64,000 bases of DNA from Acetobacteroides hydrogenigenes (GCF_004340205.1 NZ_SLWB01000007.1:143271-207270); one strand, 5' to 3'. Shown: positions 1-9,799, numbered from the stretch's first letter. The notes: generated by a model not told the origin, from the letters alone. Made by a program: numbers and translations.

Positions 1-383
1 CTTTGTGGAATGGAACGGGGCTGCTTTTGTCCGGTTCCGTTGCGGATGCCAAAGGTTTCGAGATCGGTAACGGTGGCATTCTCGGATATGGCGATCCGTG
101 CCAAGAAGTGATTCTCGGCGTTAAACGTATGTGCTTCGTCTATAACAGCACGTAGTTCGTCGTTTACGGCTTGGGTGCGCAGGTTGTACCTATCGGAATA
201 CTTATCGTATGCCGTTATCCATTTCTTCTCTATTCCCTTCCAGCTCGTTGCTATCTCTATAGGTATACCTAACCGTTCGCTGTTCTTTGGTGTTCCCTCT
301 TCCATGTAGCTGTTGGTGTTACGAATAAAGAAGTTGAAGTTTCCGAATGTACGTGGAATACTGGTGGTGATTGATGTTGCCAT
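1..383 (-). CDS. Conserved-looking hypothetical protein, 3' end cut by window edge
   Basis: An uninterrupted reading frame starts with ATG at 383 and runs off the left edge, giving the first 127 residues (MATSITTSIPRTFGNFNFF...). It has no signal peptide, membrane segment or catalytic motif that I recognise. It is hydrophilic with many Asn, Thr and Glu, and codon use resembles the neighbouring chromosomal genes. I do not recognise the family. The start is the only reasonable ATG and is followed upstream by an AT-rich leader. It is transcribed away from the defence island. The C-terminus is outside the window, so function cannot be judged. Confidence 0.6.
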   Translation of the reverse strand, partial: MATSITTSIPRTFGNFNFFIRNTNSYMEEGTPKNSERLGIPIEIATSWKGIEKKWITAYDKYSDRYNLRTQAVNDELRAVIDEAHTFNAENHFLARIAISENATVTDLETFGIRNGTGQKQPRSIPQ

Positions 384-696
384 CTTGTAAAGTTTTTAAT
401 TTAACATTAGAGTGCATTTCGGCGATGTAGGATGCTAAATGTTTTTACTCCCAAACGCGTTAACCCAAATTTACGAAGGCATAATGGGGCGAAACGTTGT
501 CCATTTGGCTCGTTTTTGGAGGGAGTAGGGAGTAGTGAGTAGAAAAAGCACTGTGTTCCTCTGTGATCTCCGTGACTCTGTGTTTGGGAAAGAAGTGGAG
601 CAACGCGACATCCCGCCTTAGCGGGATTAAACGGAGTTAAACGGAAGAATTCTGAAGTTAGAGAAGTCAAAGAAGTTAGAGAAAAATGCTCTAGCT

Positions 697-760
697 GTAA
701 TCAGGGCTGTTTAACCTCCCGTTTTTGACGGGAGGTAAGGGGTGGGTTGATTGTTCTTTA
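697..760 (+). repeat. Dispersed hairpin repeat, copy 1 (CCTCCCG/CGGGAGG)
   Basis: The arms CCTCCCG at 715-721 and CGGGAGG at 729-735 form a 7-bp stem, followed by 'aaggggtgggtt'. A related copy with arms at 43324-43330 and 43334-43340 is also preceded by 'aatca.ggctgttt' and followed by 'aggggtgggtt'. The hairpin with arms at 13448-13454 and 13461-13467 is followed by 'aaggggaggg'. The shared flanks indicate a dispersed element, not a chance palindrome. Confidence 0.65.
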
Positions 761-912
761 TTTTCTTCCTTCACCCCAAACCCCTAAAGGGGCTTTTAGG
801 TTGTGGGGTGCTTGGGAGGTTGTGACTTTGGGTGTGGTATTGCCAATGCATCATTATTAAGGTGAACCTTTGTTTGTTCTGCCGCAATTCCGAAGGAATT
901 GAATTTTAGTAG

Positions 913-932
913 CCCCGAGTGTAAACTCGGGG
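913..932. repeat. Inverted repeat CCCCGAGT/ACTCGGGG
   Basis: Perfect 8-bp arms separated by GTAA, followed by 'ttttatgg'. It could act as a weak terminator on the plus strand, but no gene end is near it. It more likely belongs to the intergenic repeats of this genome. Confidence 0.6.
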
Positions 933-1103
933 TTTTATGGTAGTCGTGTTTTTGGCCGCAACTGCTGGTTTATAGTAGCGGTAGTTGGTGGTATGCGGCC
1001 TATGGGGTGATGTTGATAGGGGATAGAATTTTTGGATATATCTAGGTTTGACATTAATGAAATCCAATACCTATGCAGTTGGTTTGTTGGGGGGCATTAA
1101 ATT

Positions 1104-1125
1104 GAGACGCGATGAATCGCGTCTC
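1104..1125. repeat. Perfect 10-bp inverted repeat GAGACGCGAT/ATCGCGTCTC
   Basis: The arms are perfectly complementary with a two-base centre. It sits in the gap before hsdR with no T-run on either side. The sequence looks like a dispersed palindromic repeat and not a terminator. A role as a binding site cannot be excluded. Confidence 0.65.
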
Positions 1126-1273
1126 TACCATTGCGGGGTGGTGTTTGGGCGTAGAGGTGCATTGTGTGAGATTTGATGATACATATTTAAAAGGAGGGCT
1201 AATGGCATTACTAATACTTCGTAATGCTTAATTTTAACTCACAATTATAGCTAGACTGATAAGATGTTTTTTA

Positions 1274-1281
1274 TAACTTTG
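1274..1281 (+). promoter_or_regulatory. Putative -7 box (TAACTTTG) for hsdRMS
   Basis: TAACTTTG matches the Bacteroidota -7 consensus TAnnTTTG and lies 20 bases before the hsdR start. No good -33 TTTG is seen at the expected distance, so support is partial. Confidence 0.4.
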
Positions 1282-1301
1282 AAACATTAGTTAATTATGG
1301 C

Positions 1302-3701
1302 ATGATAGACAAGAAAAAATTATCAGAAAGAGATATTTGTACCAAATTCATTACACCTGCTATAGAGAAGGCTGGCTGGAATAAGCTGACGCAGCTGATG
1401 GAGGAGGTTACTTTTACCGATGGCAGAATATATGTCAGAGGGAAGCTTACGGCTAGAGGTGCGCGTAAGCGAGCCGACTACATTCTTTACTACAAGCCCA
1501 ACATTCCCATTGCAATTGTCGAAGCAAAGGACAATAACCATACGGTTAGCGCTGGCATACAGCAGGCGTTGGAGTATGCTCGTATTCTTGATATCCCTTG
1601 TGTGTTTAGTAGCAACGGCGATGGATTCCTTTTTCACGATAGAACGGCTACCGATGGTGGAATAGAAACTGAGGTTGATTTAGATAGCTTCCCCTCGCCA
1701 CAGGTGCTTTGGGAGAAGTATAAGAAGTATAAGGGTATAACTACACCAGAGGTTGAAAAGATAGCCTCTCAGGATTACTTCTTTGATGGCAGCGGTCGCC
1801 GTCCACGCTACTACCAGCAAATTGCGGTGAATAGGGCTGTGGAGGCCATTGCAAAGGGGCAAAACAGAATCCTGCTGGTTATGGCTACCGGAACGGGTAA
1901 GACCTACACAGCGTTCCAGATCATACACCGACTATGGAAGAGCGGTGCCAAAAAGCGCATTCTCTTTTTGGCCGATAGAAATGCACTAATCGATCAGACC
2001 CGTAGGGGCGACTTTAAGAACTTTAAGGATAAGATGACGGTGGTAAAGCACCGCATGATTGATAAAAGCTATGAGGTTTACCTAGCCCTATACCAAGGGC
2101 TTTCGGGTAGCGACGAGGAGGCGAACGCCTACAAGCAGTTCTCGCGCGAATTCTTCGATCTAATTGTTGTTGACGAGTGCCACCGTGGTAGCGCAAAGGA
2201 GGATAGCGCCTGGCGTGAGATTCTTACCTACTTTGGCAAGGCTACACAAATAGGCCTTACGGCTACTCCCAAGGAGACCGAGGAAGTATCGAATAGCGAG
2301 TACTTTGGCGACCCCATTTACACCTACTCGCTTAAGCAGGGAATAGCAGATGGCTTTCTTGCACCGTATAGGGTGGTAAGGGTAAATCTAAATATCGATG
2401 CCGAAGGGTATCGTCCCGAGTTTGGCAAAAAGGATAAGAATGGGGTAGAGATAGAAGATCGCATATATAACCGCAAGGACTTTGATCGTACGCTGGTTAT
2501 CGACGAGCGTACCGAAACGGTAGCCCGCAAGCTAACCGAATTCCTTGGAGGGTACGATCGTTTTGCAAAGACTATCGTATTCTGTACTGATATCGACCAT
2601 GCCGACCGTATGCGAAGGACCATATCGAACTTAAATGCCGATTTGGTGGCCAAGAACTCCAAGTACGTAATGCAGATAACGGGCGATAACGATGAGGGGA
2701 AGCGCGAGCTTGATAACTTTATCAATCCCGAGGAGGTGTACCCGGTTATAGCTACCACCTCGGAGCTGATGACAACTGGTGTGGATGCCCAAACCTGTAA
2801 GGTGATTGTGCTGGATGCCGAGATAAAGTCGATGACCAAGTTTAAGCAGATAGTTGGTAGGGGTACCCGTATAAACGAAGAGTTTGGCAAGCTATACTTT
2901 ACCATCCTCGACTTTAGAAATGTAACCGACTTATTTGCCGATAAGGAGTTTGATGGCGACCCAATACGCGTTAAGCCTGTATCGCCAGATATCGACTTAG
3001 GAGATATTATTGAAGAAGAGGAACTGGATGATAGTCCAATTATTGATGAGGAATCGGGCGAGGAGATAGTGGTTGAAAAGCCAAGTGCTCCATATCCTTT
3101 GCCTCCTGTTAGTGTTGAAAATACTAGTGAGCCACGAAGGAAAATATACATAAACGGGGTAGATGTATCGGTGCTTATTAGCCGCGAGCTCTACTTCGAC
3201 AACAGCGGTAAGCCGATAACAACCAGCCTTAAGGATCACTCCAAGGAGATTATCAGGGGACAGTACGCCTCGCTGAACGATTTCTTGGGCCGTTGGAAAA
3301 GCACCGCCAAGAAGGAGGCCATCATTAAAGAGATGGAGGAGCAGGGCGTGCTGGTTGATGCGCTGCTGGATGCCGTAAACCGCGAGGTGGATCTATTCGA
3401 TCTTATTTGCCATGTGGCATTCGATCAACCACCATTAACACGAAAGGAGAGGGCAAACAACGTTAAGAAGCGGAGCTACTTTGCCAAGTATGGCGAGCAG
3501 TCGCGTAGGGTGCTGGAGGCGCTGCTCGATAAGTATGCCGATGAGGGAATTACCAACATCGAGAGCATGGAGGTGCTTAAGGTAAAGCCGCTTACCAGCT
3601 ACGGTTCGCCCATCGAGATAATTAAAGGATTTGGCAGCAAGGCTAAGTACCTTGAGGCCGTTAAAGAGTTAGAATCAGAACTATATAGCACAGGAGCATA
3701 A
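1302..3701 (+). CDS. hsdR: Type I restriction enzyme, R (endonuclease/translocase) subunit
   Basis: This 799-residue protein is the motor and nuclease subunit of a type I restriction-modification complex, which cuts unmodified foreign DNA after ATP-driven translocation. The N-terminal PD-(D/E)xK nuclease is visible as D59 and the E-A-K at 74-76. The SF2 motor has Walker A GTGKT at 197-201, the DECH box at 291-294, LTATP at 319-323 and a VGRGTR motif further on. The C-terminal region (about 620-799) fits the EcoEI/EcoAI-type R subunit tail. Length is normal for that subfamily and no frameshift is seen. Its stop overlaps the hsdM start by one base (TAATG), indicating coupled translation in an hsdR-hsdM-hsdS operon. 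Confidence 0.95.
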   Translation: MIDKKKLSERDICTKFITPAIEKAGWNKLTQLMEEVTFTDGRIYVRGKLTARGARKRADYILYYKPNIPIAIVEAKDNNHTVSAGIQQALEYARILDIPCVFSSNGDGFLFHDRTATDGGIETEVDLDSFPSPQVLWEKYKKYKGITTPEVEKIASQDYFFDGSGRRPRYYQQIAVNRAVEAIAKGQNRILLVMATGTGKTYTAFQIIHRLWKSGAKKRILFLADRNALIDQTRRGDFKNFKDKMTVVKHRMIDKSYEVYLALYQGLSGSDEEANAYKQFSREFFDLIVVDECHRGSAKEDSAWREILTYFGKATQIGLTATPKETEEVSNSEYFGDPIYTYSLKQGIADGFLAPYRVVRVNLNIDAEGYRPEFGKKDKNGVEIEDRIYNRKDFDRTLVIDERTETVARKLTEFLGGYDRFAKTIVFCTDIDHADRMRRTISNLNADLVAKNSKYVMQITGDNDEGKRELDNFINPEEVYPVIATTSELMTTGVDAQTCKVIVLDAEIKSMTKFKQIVGRGTRINEEFGKLYFTILDFRNVTDLFADKEFDGDPIRVKPVSPDIDLGDIIEEEELDDSPIIDEESGEEIVVEKPSAPYPLPPVSVENTSEPRRKIYINGVDVSVLISRELYFDNSGKPITTSLKDHSKEIIRGQYASLNDFLGRWKSTAKKEAIIKEMEEQGVLVDALLDAVNREVDLFDLICHVAFDQPPLTRKERANNVKKRSYFAKYGEQSRRVLEALLDKYADEGITNIESMEVLKVKPLTSYGSPIEIIKGFGSKAKYLEAVKELESELYSTGA

Positions 3702-5137
3702 TGTCGAATTTAAAGGGAGTAATAGACAGCATCCGCAAGATAATGTGGCAGGATACTGGATTGAATGGTGATGCGCAACGCATTGAACAGCTGGGGTGGA
3801 TGCTATTCCTAAAGATATTTTCGGATAAGGATAAGGAGCTGGAGCTGCTCGACGAGAGCTATACCAGCCCCATACCCGCTGAACTACACTGGGATGCCTG
3901 GGCAGGCAACGATGAAGGGATAACCGGCGACGAGCTGCAGGAATTTGTGGATAGAACGCTATTTCCAACTCTACGTAATCTGCAGGTTGTACCATCGGAA
4001 AAGGTGGAGTACAAGCGTGCGCTTATTGTACGCGAGGTATTCGAGGGTAACAACAACTACATGAAGAGCGGCATCAACATCCGCAAGGTGCTGAATAAGC
4101 TCAACGAAATAGACTTCAACATAGCTAAGGACCGCCACGCCTTTGGCGAGCTCTACGAGACCATACTTAAGGAGCTGCAAAGCGCAGGTAAGAGCGGTGA
4201 GTTCTACACGCCACGTGCCATTACCGAATTTATCTGCAAAATGGTAGACCCTCAGCTGGGCGAAAAGGTGCTAGACCCGAGCTGTGGAACAGGGGGGTAT
4301 CTTACTGCTGCCATCGAGCATCTTAAGAAGAAGGCTAACAGCGTAGAGGAGAGGCAGAGCCTAGCAAAAAACATTGTAGGGTGGGAGTATAAGCCGCTAC
4401 CCTACCTGCTGGCAACCACCAACCTGATACTGCACGATATAGAGGTGCCCAACATCACCTACCGCGACTCGCTCGACCAGCCGCTAAGCAGCTACACCGA
4501 AAAGAGTAGGGTAAACGTAATACTGGCCAACCCACCGTTTGGCGGCATTGTGGCCAACAACAACGAGGCTAACTTTCCGCAAACCTACCGAACCAAGGAG
4601 AGCGCCGACCTCTTTTTGATACTGATGATACACCTGCTAAAGAAGGACGGACGTGCCGGTATTGTGCTACCCGACGGCTCGCTAACGGGCGATGGCATTA
4701 AGCAGCGCGTACGCCAAAAGCTGCTGGAGGAGTGCAATCTACATACCATTGTAAGGCTACCCAACTCGGTGTTCCAGCCCTACGCCACCGTGGCCACCAA
4801 CCTGCTGTTCTTTACCAAGGGCGAGCCCACCAAGGAGATTTGGTACTACGAGCACCGCCTACCCGAAGGACAAAAGTCGTACAGCAAAACCAAGCCTATA
4901 CGTGTAAAGGAGTTCGACCCCATTAAGGCATGGTGGAGTAACAGAGAGGAGTCGGAGGTGTCGTGGAAGGTGGACATACAAACCATCGTAGATCGTGGCT
5001 ACGACCTCGACATAAAGAACCCCAACAAGCAGGAGGAGACCATAGAGCATAGCAGCGCAGAACTAATGCAGCTGCTGGAGGCCTCGTTTGCCAAAAGCAC
5101 CAACCTCTTGAATATGTTGAAGGAGGCGGTGAAATGA
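3701..5137 (+). CDS. hsdM: Type I restriction-modification DNA methyltransferase (M subunit)
   Basis: HsdM methylates adenine N6 in the sequence chosen by HsdS, protecting host DNA, and is also required for cleavage by the R subunit. The N-terminal HsdM helical domain (about 1-140) is followed by the N6-methyltransferase domain with SAM motif I around LDPSCGTGGY at 191-200 and the catalytic NPPF at 277-280. The 478-residue length is normal. It starts on the last base of the hsdR stop and its own TGA overlaps the hsdS ATG by four bases. Base composition is clearly more GC-rich than the specificity regions that follow. It appears complete and functional. Confidence 0.96.
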   Translation: MSNLKGVIDSIRKIMWQDTGLNGDAQRIEQLGWMLFLKIFSDKDKELELLDESYTSPIPAELHWDAWAGNDEGITGDELQEFVDRTLFPTLRNLQVVPSEKVEYKRALIVREVFEGNNNYMKSGINIRKVLNKLNEIDFNIAKDRHAFGELYETILKELQSAGKSGEFYTPRAITEFICKMVDPQLGEKVLDPSCGTGGYLTAAIEHLKKKANSVEERQSLAKNIVGWEYKPLPYLLATTNLILHDIEVPNITYRDSLDQPLSSYTEKSRVNVILANPPFGGIVANNNEANFPQTYRTKESADLFLILMIHLLKKDGRAGIVLPDGSLTGDGIKQRVRQKLLEECNLHTIVRLPNSVFQPYATVATNLLFFTKGEPTKEIWYYEHRLPEGQKSYSKTKPIRVKEFDPIKAWWSNREESEVSWKVDIQTIVDRGYDLDIKNPNKQEETIEHSSAELMQLLEASFAKSTNLLNMLKEAVK

Positions 5138-6414
5138 GTATGATGCAAATAAAGAAATTGTTTCATTATGAGAAGGGAAGTCTGCAAAGTTCAAAATGTA
5201 TACCCGGCGAATATGTATTCATAACTGCTTCTTCAGATTGGAAATCACATAAAGAATATACTCATAATTGTGAGGCTTTAATATTTGCAGCTGCAGCATC
5301 AGGTTCACTTGGACGTACTCATTACGTAAATGGGAAATTCATATCGAGTGATTTATGTTTTATTATTACGCCAAAAGATTCTGAAAGATATCCTGTTGAT
5401 TTAAAATTTTATCATTTGCTTTTTCAAGCGTTTAAAGATGATATTGTAAAAAATACAAAAGCAGGAACATCTAAAGAAGCAATCGGGTTGTCTGCTTTTG
5501 GAAAATATGAAATTCCATATTTTGATATTGAAAAGCAGAAAGAAACGAAAGATAAATTCGTTAATGTTCAGGGATCTACAAATCTATTTACTTCTGAACT
5601 TAACCAGCAACTAGACCTAGTAAAGCAGCTACGCCAAGCCTTCTTGCGCGAGGCGATGCAGGGTAAGCTGGTACCCCAAGACCCCAACGACGAGCCTGCA
5701 AGCGTGCTACTCGAAAAGATTAAGGTGGAGAAGGAGAGGCTAATTAAGGAGAAGAAGATTAAGAAGGATAAGCCGCTACCGCCAATTACCGAAGATGAGA
5801 TTCCTTACGAGCTGCCTGAGGGGTGGATTTGGTGTAGAGGGGATTTTCTGGCAAAATATATTGATCCACATCCAAGTCATAGGACACCTTCGGAGAGCAA
5901 GGATGGAGTGCCTTATGTTGCAATGAAAGATATACAGAGTGATGGAACAATTAATTTTTCGACCGCAAGAAAAGTTAGTTTAAACGTCTTAATTGAGCAT
6001 AAGAATCGATATGAACTTGTTGAAGGTGATTTCATTTTTGGTAAAATAGGAACAATAGGGAAGCCTGTAAAACTTATCCCTCCATTCAATTACACTTTAT
6101 CGGCAAATGTAATTTTGATAAAGACAGAACGAGAGGTTCTAAGCGCTGATTTTTTGTTTTATTACTTGTCAAGTCCATTGGCAGAAAAATTTTTATTTGA
6201 GAACAAGAGTACTACTTCTTATCCTGTTTTTGGGATGGGTAAAGCACGGTTAATGATAGTTCCATTACCTCCAATATCCGAACAACACCGCATAGTTTCC
6301 AAACTCGACCAGCTTATGCAGTACTGCGACCAGCTGGAAGCGGGCATAAGACAGAGCCAGCAGCACAACGAGCAGCTGCTACAGCAGGTGTTAAGAGAGG
6401 CGTTGGAGGGGTAG
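5134..6414 (+). CDS. hsdS: Type I restriction-modification specificity (S) subunit
   Basis: HsdS selects the bipartite DNA target for the HsdRMS complex. The 426-residue protein shows the usual two-domain arrangement: target recognition domain 1 at about 1-150, a conserved central helix region at about 160-200 ('LVKQLRQAFLREAMQGKL'), target recognition domain 2 at about 225-385, and a C-terminal helical repeat rich in Gln ('ISEQHRIVSKLDQLM'). The two recognition domains are strikingly AT-rich (5140-5590 and 5860-6270) while the linkers match the GC content of hsdM. This fits the known exchange of recognition domains by recombination. The ATGA overlap with hsdM indicates translational coupling. 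Confidence 0.93.
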   Translation: MSMMQIKKLFHYEKGSLQSSKCIPGEYVFITASSDWKSHKEYTHNCEALIFAAAASGSLGRTHYVNGKFISSDLCFIITPKDSERYPVDLKFYHLLFQAFKDDIVKNTKAGTSKEAIGLSAFGKYEIPYFDIEKQKETKDKFVNVQGSTNLFTSELNQQLDLVKQLRQAFLREAMQGKLVPQDPNDEPASVLLEKIKVEKERLIKEKKIKKDKPLPPITEDEIPYELPEGWIWCRGDFLAKYIDPHPSHRTPSESKDGVPYVAMKDIQSDGTINFSTARKVSLNVLIEHKNRYELVEGDFIFGKIGTIGKPVKLIPPFNYTLSANVILIKTEREVLSADFLFYYLSSPLAEKFLFENKSTTSYPVFGMGKARLMIVPLPPISEQHRIVSKLDQLMQYCDQLEAGIRQSQQHNEQLLQQVLREALEG

Positions 6415-6431
6415 TGAAATAAAGTGGTATT

Positions 6432-8504
6432 GTGAGAATGAAAATAATGGGAAAATCGAACTTAAATAAAACTGGTAGAATGGATTTTGAGAAAGTTCTA
6501 AACGCTATACGGGATGCTATTAATAGGGATGATCGGTTTCAAGTTACGCATAATGGAAAGAATTGTTTTTGGATTGGAGATAAGGTTAATGGAGGTTTAA
6601 TTGGTTCAAAGTTGTGTCATTATGAATTTAGACGTAATAATAATCCTGATACATGTTCAATAGAGGTGCATTTTGAAGAGGCAGATCAATACTATAGATT
6701 TTGGAATCTTATTAATGATTTAGATGAAAATAGAATAGATGGTTTGTCTTTATATGAGGTACGAAATAAGTATGTGCATATAGATGAAGGTCAATTAACA
6801 AATAAAATTAAAAAGAAGCATATTTTAGTTCGTGAAAAATTTCCATTAGATGACAATCTATATAATGTTCAGGAACTTGTTGTAAAATTAATGGACAACC
6901 TTTACTATGTTGATAAAGAAATAGGAGATAGATTAAGGCAAATAATAGATTCCAATTTTCAACCTAACCATAATGTAGCTATACCTAATAAAATTGAAAC
7001 AAAACAAATGAACCATCCATTAAACCAAATACTTTTTGGCCCTCCTGGAACAGGGAAAACCTACAATACCATAAACAAGGCAATTAGTATTATCAACCCT
7101 CAGTTTAACTTGAATCAGGAGAGAGATGAGGTAAAGAAAGAGTACGATAGGCTAGTAAAGGCTGGGCAAATTGTTTTCTCCACCTTCCACCAAAATATGA
7201 GCTACGAGGATTTTATTGAGGGGATAAAGCCAATTACACAAAATGGTAAGGTTGAGTATGAGGTGCAAGACGGTATATTTAAACAAATATGCGTTACAGC
7301 AAATACTCCCAACCAAGGAGATTTTAATATCTCATACGATAAATTGCAAAAGAAACTGAGTGAGGTTGATAGGCTTACCTTAAGTACTCCAACAGGGAAA
7401 CAGTTTGAAATTTCGCTTAATTCGAACGGTAACTTAACACTGTATACAGGATCAGAAAAAAAGCAGCAGGGTACCCTTACAAAACAAAATATTCAACGAC
7501 AGATAAATGGTGAGGATATGTTTGTTGGATGGGAAGGTTACTTTAAGGGGGTTATTGCTGCATTGGAAGCGGATTTTGGTTACGTTAAACAGAAGGTCGA
7601 AGTATCTGAAGAGCGTAGAAAAAAACAAAAAGTGAAGGACAAATTTGTACTTATCATAGACGAAATTAACAGAGGTAACGTCTCTTCTATCTTTGGCGAG
7701 TTAATAACACTTATTGAGGATGATAAGCGTATTGGACGCGACGAGGCGCTTGAGGTTACCCTTCCATATAGCAAGAAGAAATTTGGAGTTCCTGATAACC
7801 TATACATAATAGGTACAATGAATACAGCAGACCGTAGCGTTGAGGCGCTGGATACTGCTTTGCGTCGCAGATTTCACTTTGAGGAAATGGCTCCAAAACC
7901 AGAGATGCTTGCTCCAAACTATATGTTTTGGTCATTACTTTGGAAATATAAAAAGATTGAATGGGAAAATCCGGATTATGTAAAAGAAGAAAAACGACTG
8001 CTTGATTTTATAGGTGCAAGTCAAACCATTTGGAATACAAGAAAGTCGATTTGGAAAGATTTTAAAAATGAAGGTAAAGATGTAAAGCAAATAGATAAAT
8101 TTCCGTTGGATGAATTTGGCGGGGTTAATCTCCATTTAATGCTTACGAAGATTAACCAACGAATAGAGAAGTTGATAGATAAGGATCATAGAATAGGACA
8201 TTCCTATTTTATAAATGTTCAGTCCGAAGATGATTTAAAAGAAGCCTTCCGTAATAAGGTAATTCCATTGCTGGAGGAGTACTTTTTTGGCGACATTGGT
8301 AAGATTGGGCTGGTGCTAGGCGATTCGTTTGTCGAGAAGGTGAATGGAGGATTTGAGTTTGCTGCATTTAGTGGTTATGATTCTCAGATTGCACAGGATT
8401 TGAAGGAGAGATGCGTGTATGCCATAAAGTATCCAAAGGATTCAAAGGATTCAATGGTTTGGGATTTTAAGAGCATATATACATCTAATACGGCAGCTAA
8501 GTAA
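6432..8504 (+). CDS. mcrB: McrB-like AAA+ GTPase of a modification-dependent restriction system
   Basis: McrB is the GTP-driven AAA+ motor that recognises modified DNA and recruits the McrC nuclease. Walker A GPPGTGKT is at about 203-210, Walker B with the McrB-type 'DEINRGN' at about 409-415, and the family signature 'MNTADRS' near 463-469 followed by 'LRRRF'. The first 165 residues form an AT-rich, unrecognised N-terminal domain, presumably the recognition module, which is the variable part of McrB proteins. A long insertion of about 110 residues separates the Walker A region from Walker B. The start could be GTG at 6432, ATG at 6438 or ATG at 6447. Its stop overlaps the mcrC start (TAATG). 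Confidence 0.92.
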   Translation: MRMKIMGKSNLNKTGRMDFEKVLNAIRDAINRDDRFQVTHNGKNCFWIGDKVNGGLIGSKLCHYEFRRNNNPDTCSIEVHFEEADQYYRFWNLINDLDENRIDGLSLYEVRNKYVHIDEGQLTNKIKKKHILVREKFPLDDNLYNVQELVVKLMDNLYYVDKEIGDRLRQIIDSNFQPNHNVAIPNKIETKQMNHPLNQILFGPPGTGKTYNTINKAISIINPQFNLNQERDEVKKEYDRLVKAGQIVFSTFHQNMSYEDFIEGIKPITQNGKVEYEVQDGIFKQICVTANTPNQGDFNISYDKLQKKLSEVDRLTLSTPTGKQFEISLNSNGNLTLYTGSEKKQQGTLTKQNIQRQINGEDMFVGWEGYFKGVIAALEADFGYVKQKVEVSEERRKKQKVKDKFVLIIDEINRGNVSSIFGELITLIEDDKRIGRDEALEVTLPYSKKKFGVPDNLYIIGTMNTADRSVEALDTALRRRFHFEEMAPKPEMLAPNYMFWSLLWKYKKIEWENPDYVKEEKRLLDFIGASQTIWNTRKSIWKDFKNEGKDVKQIDKFPLDEFGGVNLHLMLTKINQRIEKLIDKDHRIGHSYFINVQSEDDLKEAFRNKVIPLLEEYFFGDIGKIGLVLGDSFVEKVNGGFEFAAFSGYDSQIAQDLKERCVYAIKYPKDSKDSMVWDFKSIYTSNTAAK

Positions 8505-9733
8505 TGGAGCCTATTAGGGTATTTGAGTATGAAACCTTAAGCACGACCGATGCTTCGAAGGAGAGGCGGTTAGACACCAAGGTGCTGGATGCGCTATATA
8601 AGCTAAACGATGATAGTGGGGGGAAGTATTTTACCCCCACCCGTAATGGGGTAAAGTTTGGAAGCTATGTAGGCGTATTGCAGGTTGGCGGTACTACCAT
8701 AGAGATACTGCCTAAGATAGATAGGAAAACAGATAACGACTACGATTGCTGGCAGAAGGTGCTGCTTAAGATGTTGGCCGTATGCAACCATATAAAGGTG
8801 GAGTCGGTGTCGGATGCTAGCCTTAAACGGAGGTATAACTCGTTACTTGACCTCTACTTTAATAACTACCTCGATGAGGTGGCTAAGCTGCTGCATCAAG
8901 GCTTGGTGAAGAGGTATCGGAAGGAGGCATCGAACGTAAGCGCGCTAAAGGGGCGTATATGCTTTGGTAGGCATATACAGCAGAACCTAATACATAAGGA
9001 GCGATTCTATACTGAGCATCAGGTGTACGATCAGGAACACCTACTTAACCAAATTCTACTCTGTGGCATTAGGGTGCTATCGAGGGTTTCGTGCAATCCG
9101 TTTATAAAGGATAAGATAAATCGTCTGCTGCTCGATTTCCCTGAAATAGTAGAAAAAGTAATTAACGAAAAGCATTTTGAGCAGGTAAGGCTTAACCGCA
9201 AGACTAAGCCCTACGAGGAGGCCCTGAAAATTGCTAAGATGATTATACTAAACTACTCGCCCGATATAAAGAACGGTAGCGAAGGTATGATTGCCCTGCT
9301 TTTTGATATGAATAAGCTCTGGGAGGAGTACGTGTACCGAATGCTTAAAAGGGAGGAGAAGGATGGTGTTGAGATACTCCCTCAACAGCAGCAAAAGTTC
9401 TGGAATAGTAAGGCTATCCGACCAGATATAGTTATAAAGAAGGACGGGAAGGTATTTATAGTTGATACCAAGTGGAAAATAGTAGATCCAGGTAATCCTT
9501 CGGATGCCGATTTAAAGCAGATGTACGCCTACAATATGTATTGGGATGCCCCCATGAGTATGTTGCTTTATCCTTCGATTAAAGACGAAATAGAGATGTC
9601 GGGTGCTTTTCATAAAGGTAGAGATGGAGTAAATAGGTGTAAGATGGGATTTGTAAATATTTTAAATGAAGATAAAACTCTAAACTTAAGCATTGGGGAC
9701 GTGATATTGAGAAAGTGTGAATTGAGTAATTAA
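8504..9733 (+). CDS. mcrC: McrC-like nuclease subunit of McrBC
   Basis: McrC stimulates McrB GTP hydrolysis and supplies the PD-(D/E)xK nuclease. The C-terminal nuclease core is visible at about 306-325 as 'RPDIVIKKDG...VDTKWK', giving the catalytic D...D-x-K pattern. The 409-residue length is typical. The N-terminal half contains the McrB-interacting region ('YVGVLQVGGTTIEILPKID'). It begins on the last base of the mcrB stop, so the two subunits are translationally coupled. With hsdRMS upstream, this forms a two-system restriction island against unmodified and modified DNA respectively. Confidence 0.92.
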   Translation: MEPIRVFEYETLSTTDASKERRLDTKVLDALYKLNDDSGGKYFTPTRNGVKFGSYVGVLQVGGTTIEILPKIDRKTDNDYDCWQKVLLKMLAVCNHIKVESVSDASLKRRYNSLLDLYFNNYLDEVAKLLHQGLVKRYRKEASNVSALKGRICFGRHIQQNLIHKERFYTEHQVYDQEHLLNQILLCGIRVLSRVSCNPFIKDKINRLLLDFPEIVEKVINEKHFEQVRLNRKTKPYEEALKIAKMIILNYSPDIKNGSEGMIALLFDMNKLWEEYVYRMLKREEKDGVEILPQQQQKFWNSKAIRPDIVIKKDGKVFIVDTKWKIVDPGNPSDADLKQMYAYNMYWDAPMSMLLYPSIKDEIEMSGAFHKGRDGVNRCKMGFVNILNEDKTLNLSIGDVILRKCELSN

Positions 9734-9799
9734 GCATATAGCAATTTTTTTATCCGATATAAATGGATGATCAATATTTGATTAACTGGGTGTTTGAAT

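Larger units (their letters stand above)
384..1301. other. Gene-free 0.9 kb gap with dispersed hairpin repeats
   Basis: No credible gene is seen. The reading frames here translate to low-quality shadows. The gap holds several hairpins typical of Bacteroidota intergenic DNA: 715-735, 913-932 and 1104-1125, each listed separately. It also has phrases such as 'ctgtgatctccgtgactc' that recur loosely near 43390-43480. A promoter-like box precedes hsdR at 1274. It separates the divergent gene at the left edge from the defence island. Confidence 0.6.

Noticed and set aside
407..670. 87-codon minus-strand frame in the left gap
   Set aside because: Low-complexity repeat-derived sequence with no conserved features.
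2324..3151. 275-codon frame antisense to hsdR
   Set aside because: Serine-rich shadow of a well-supported gene on the opposite strand.
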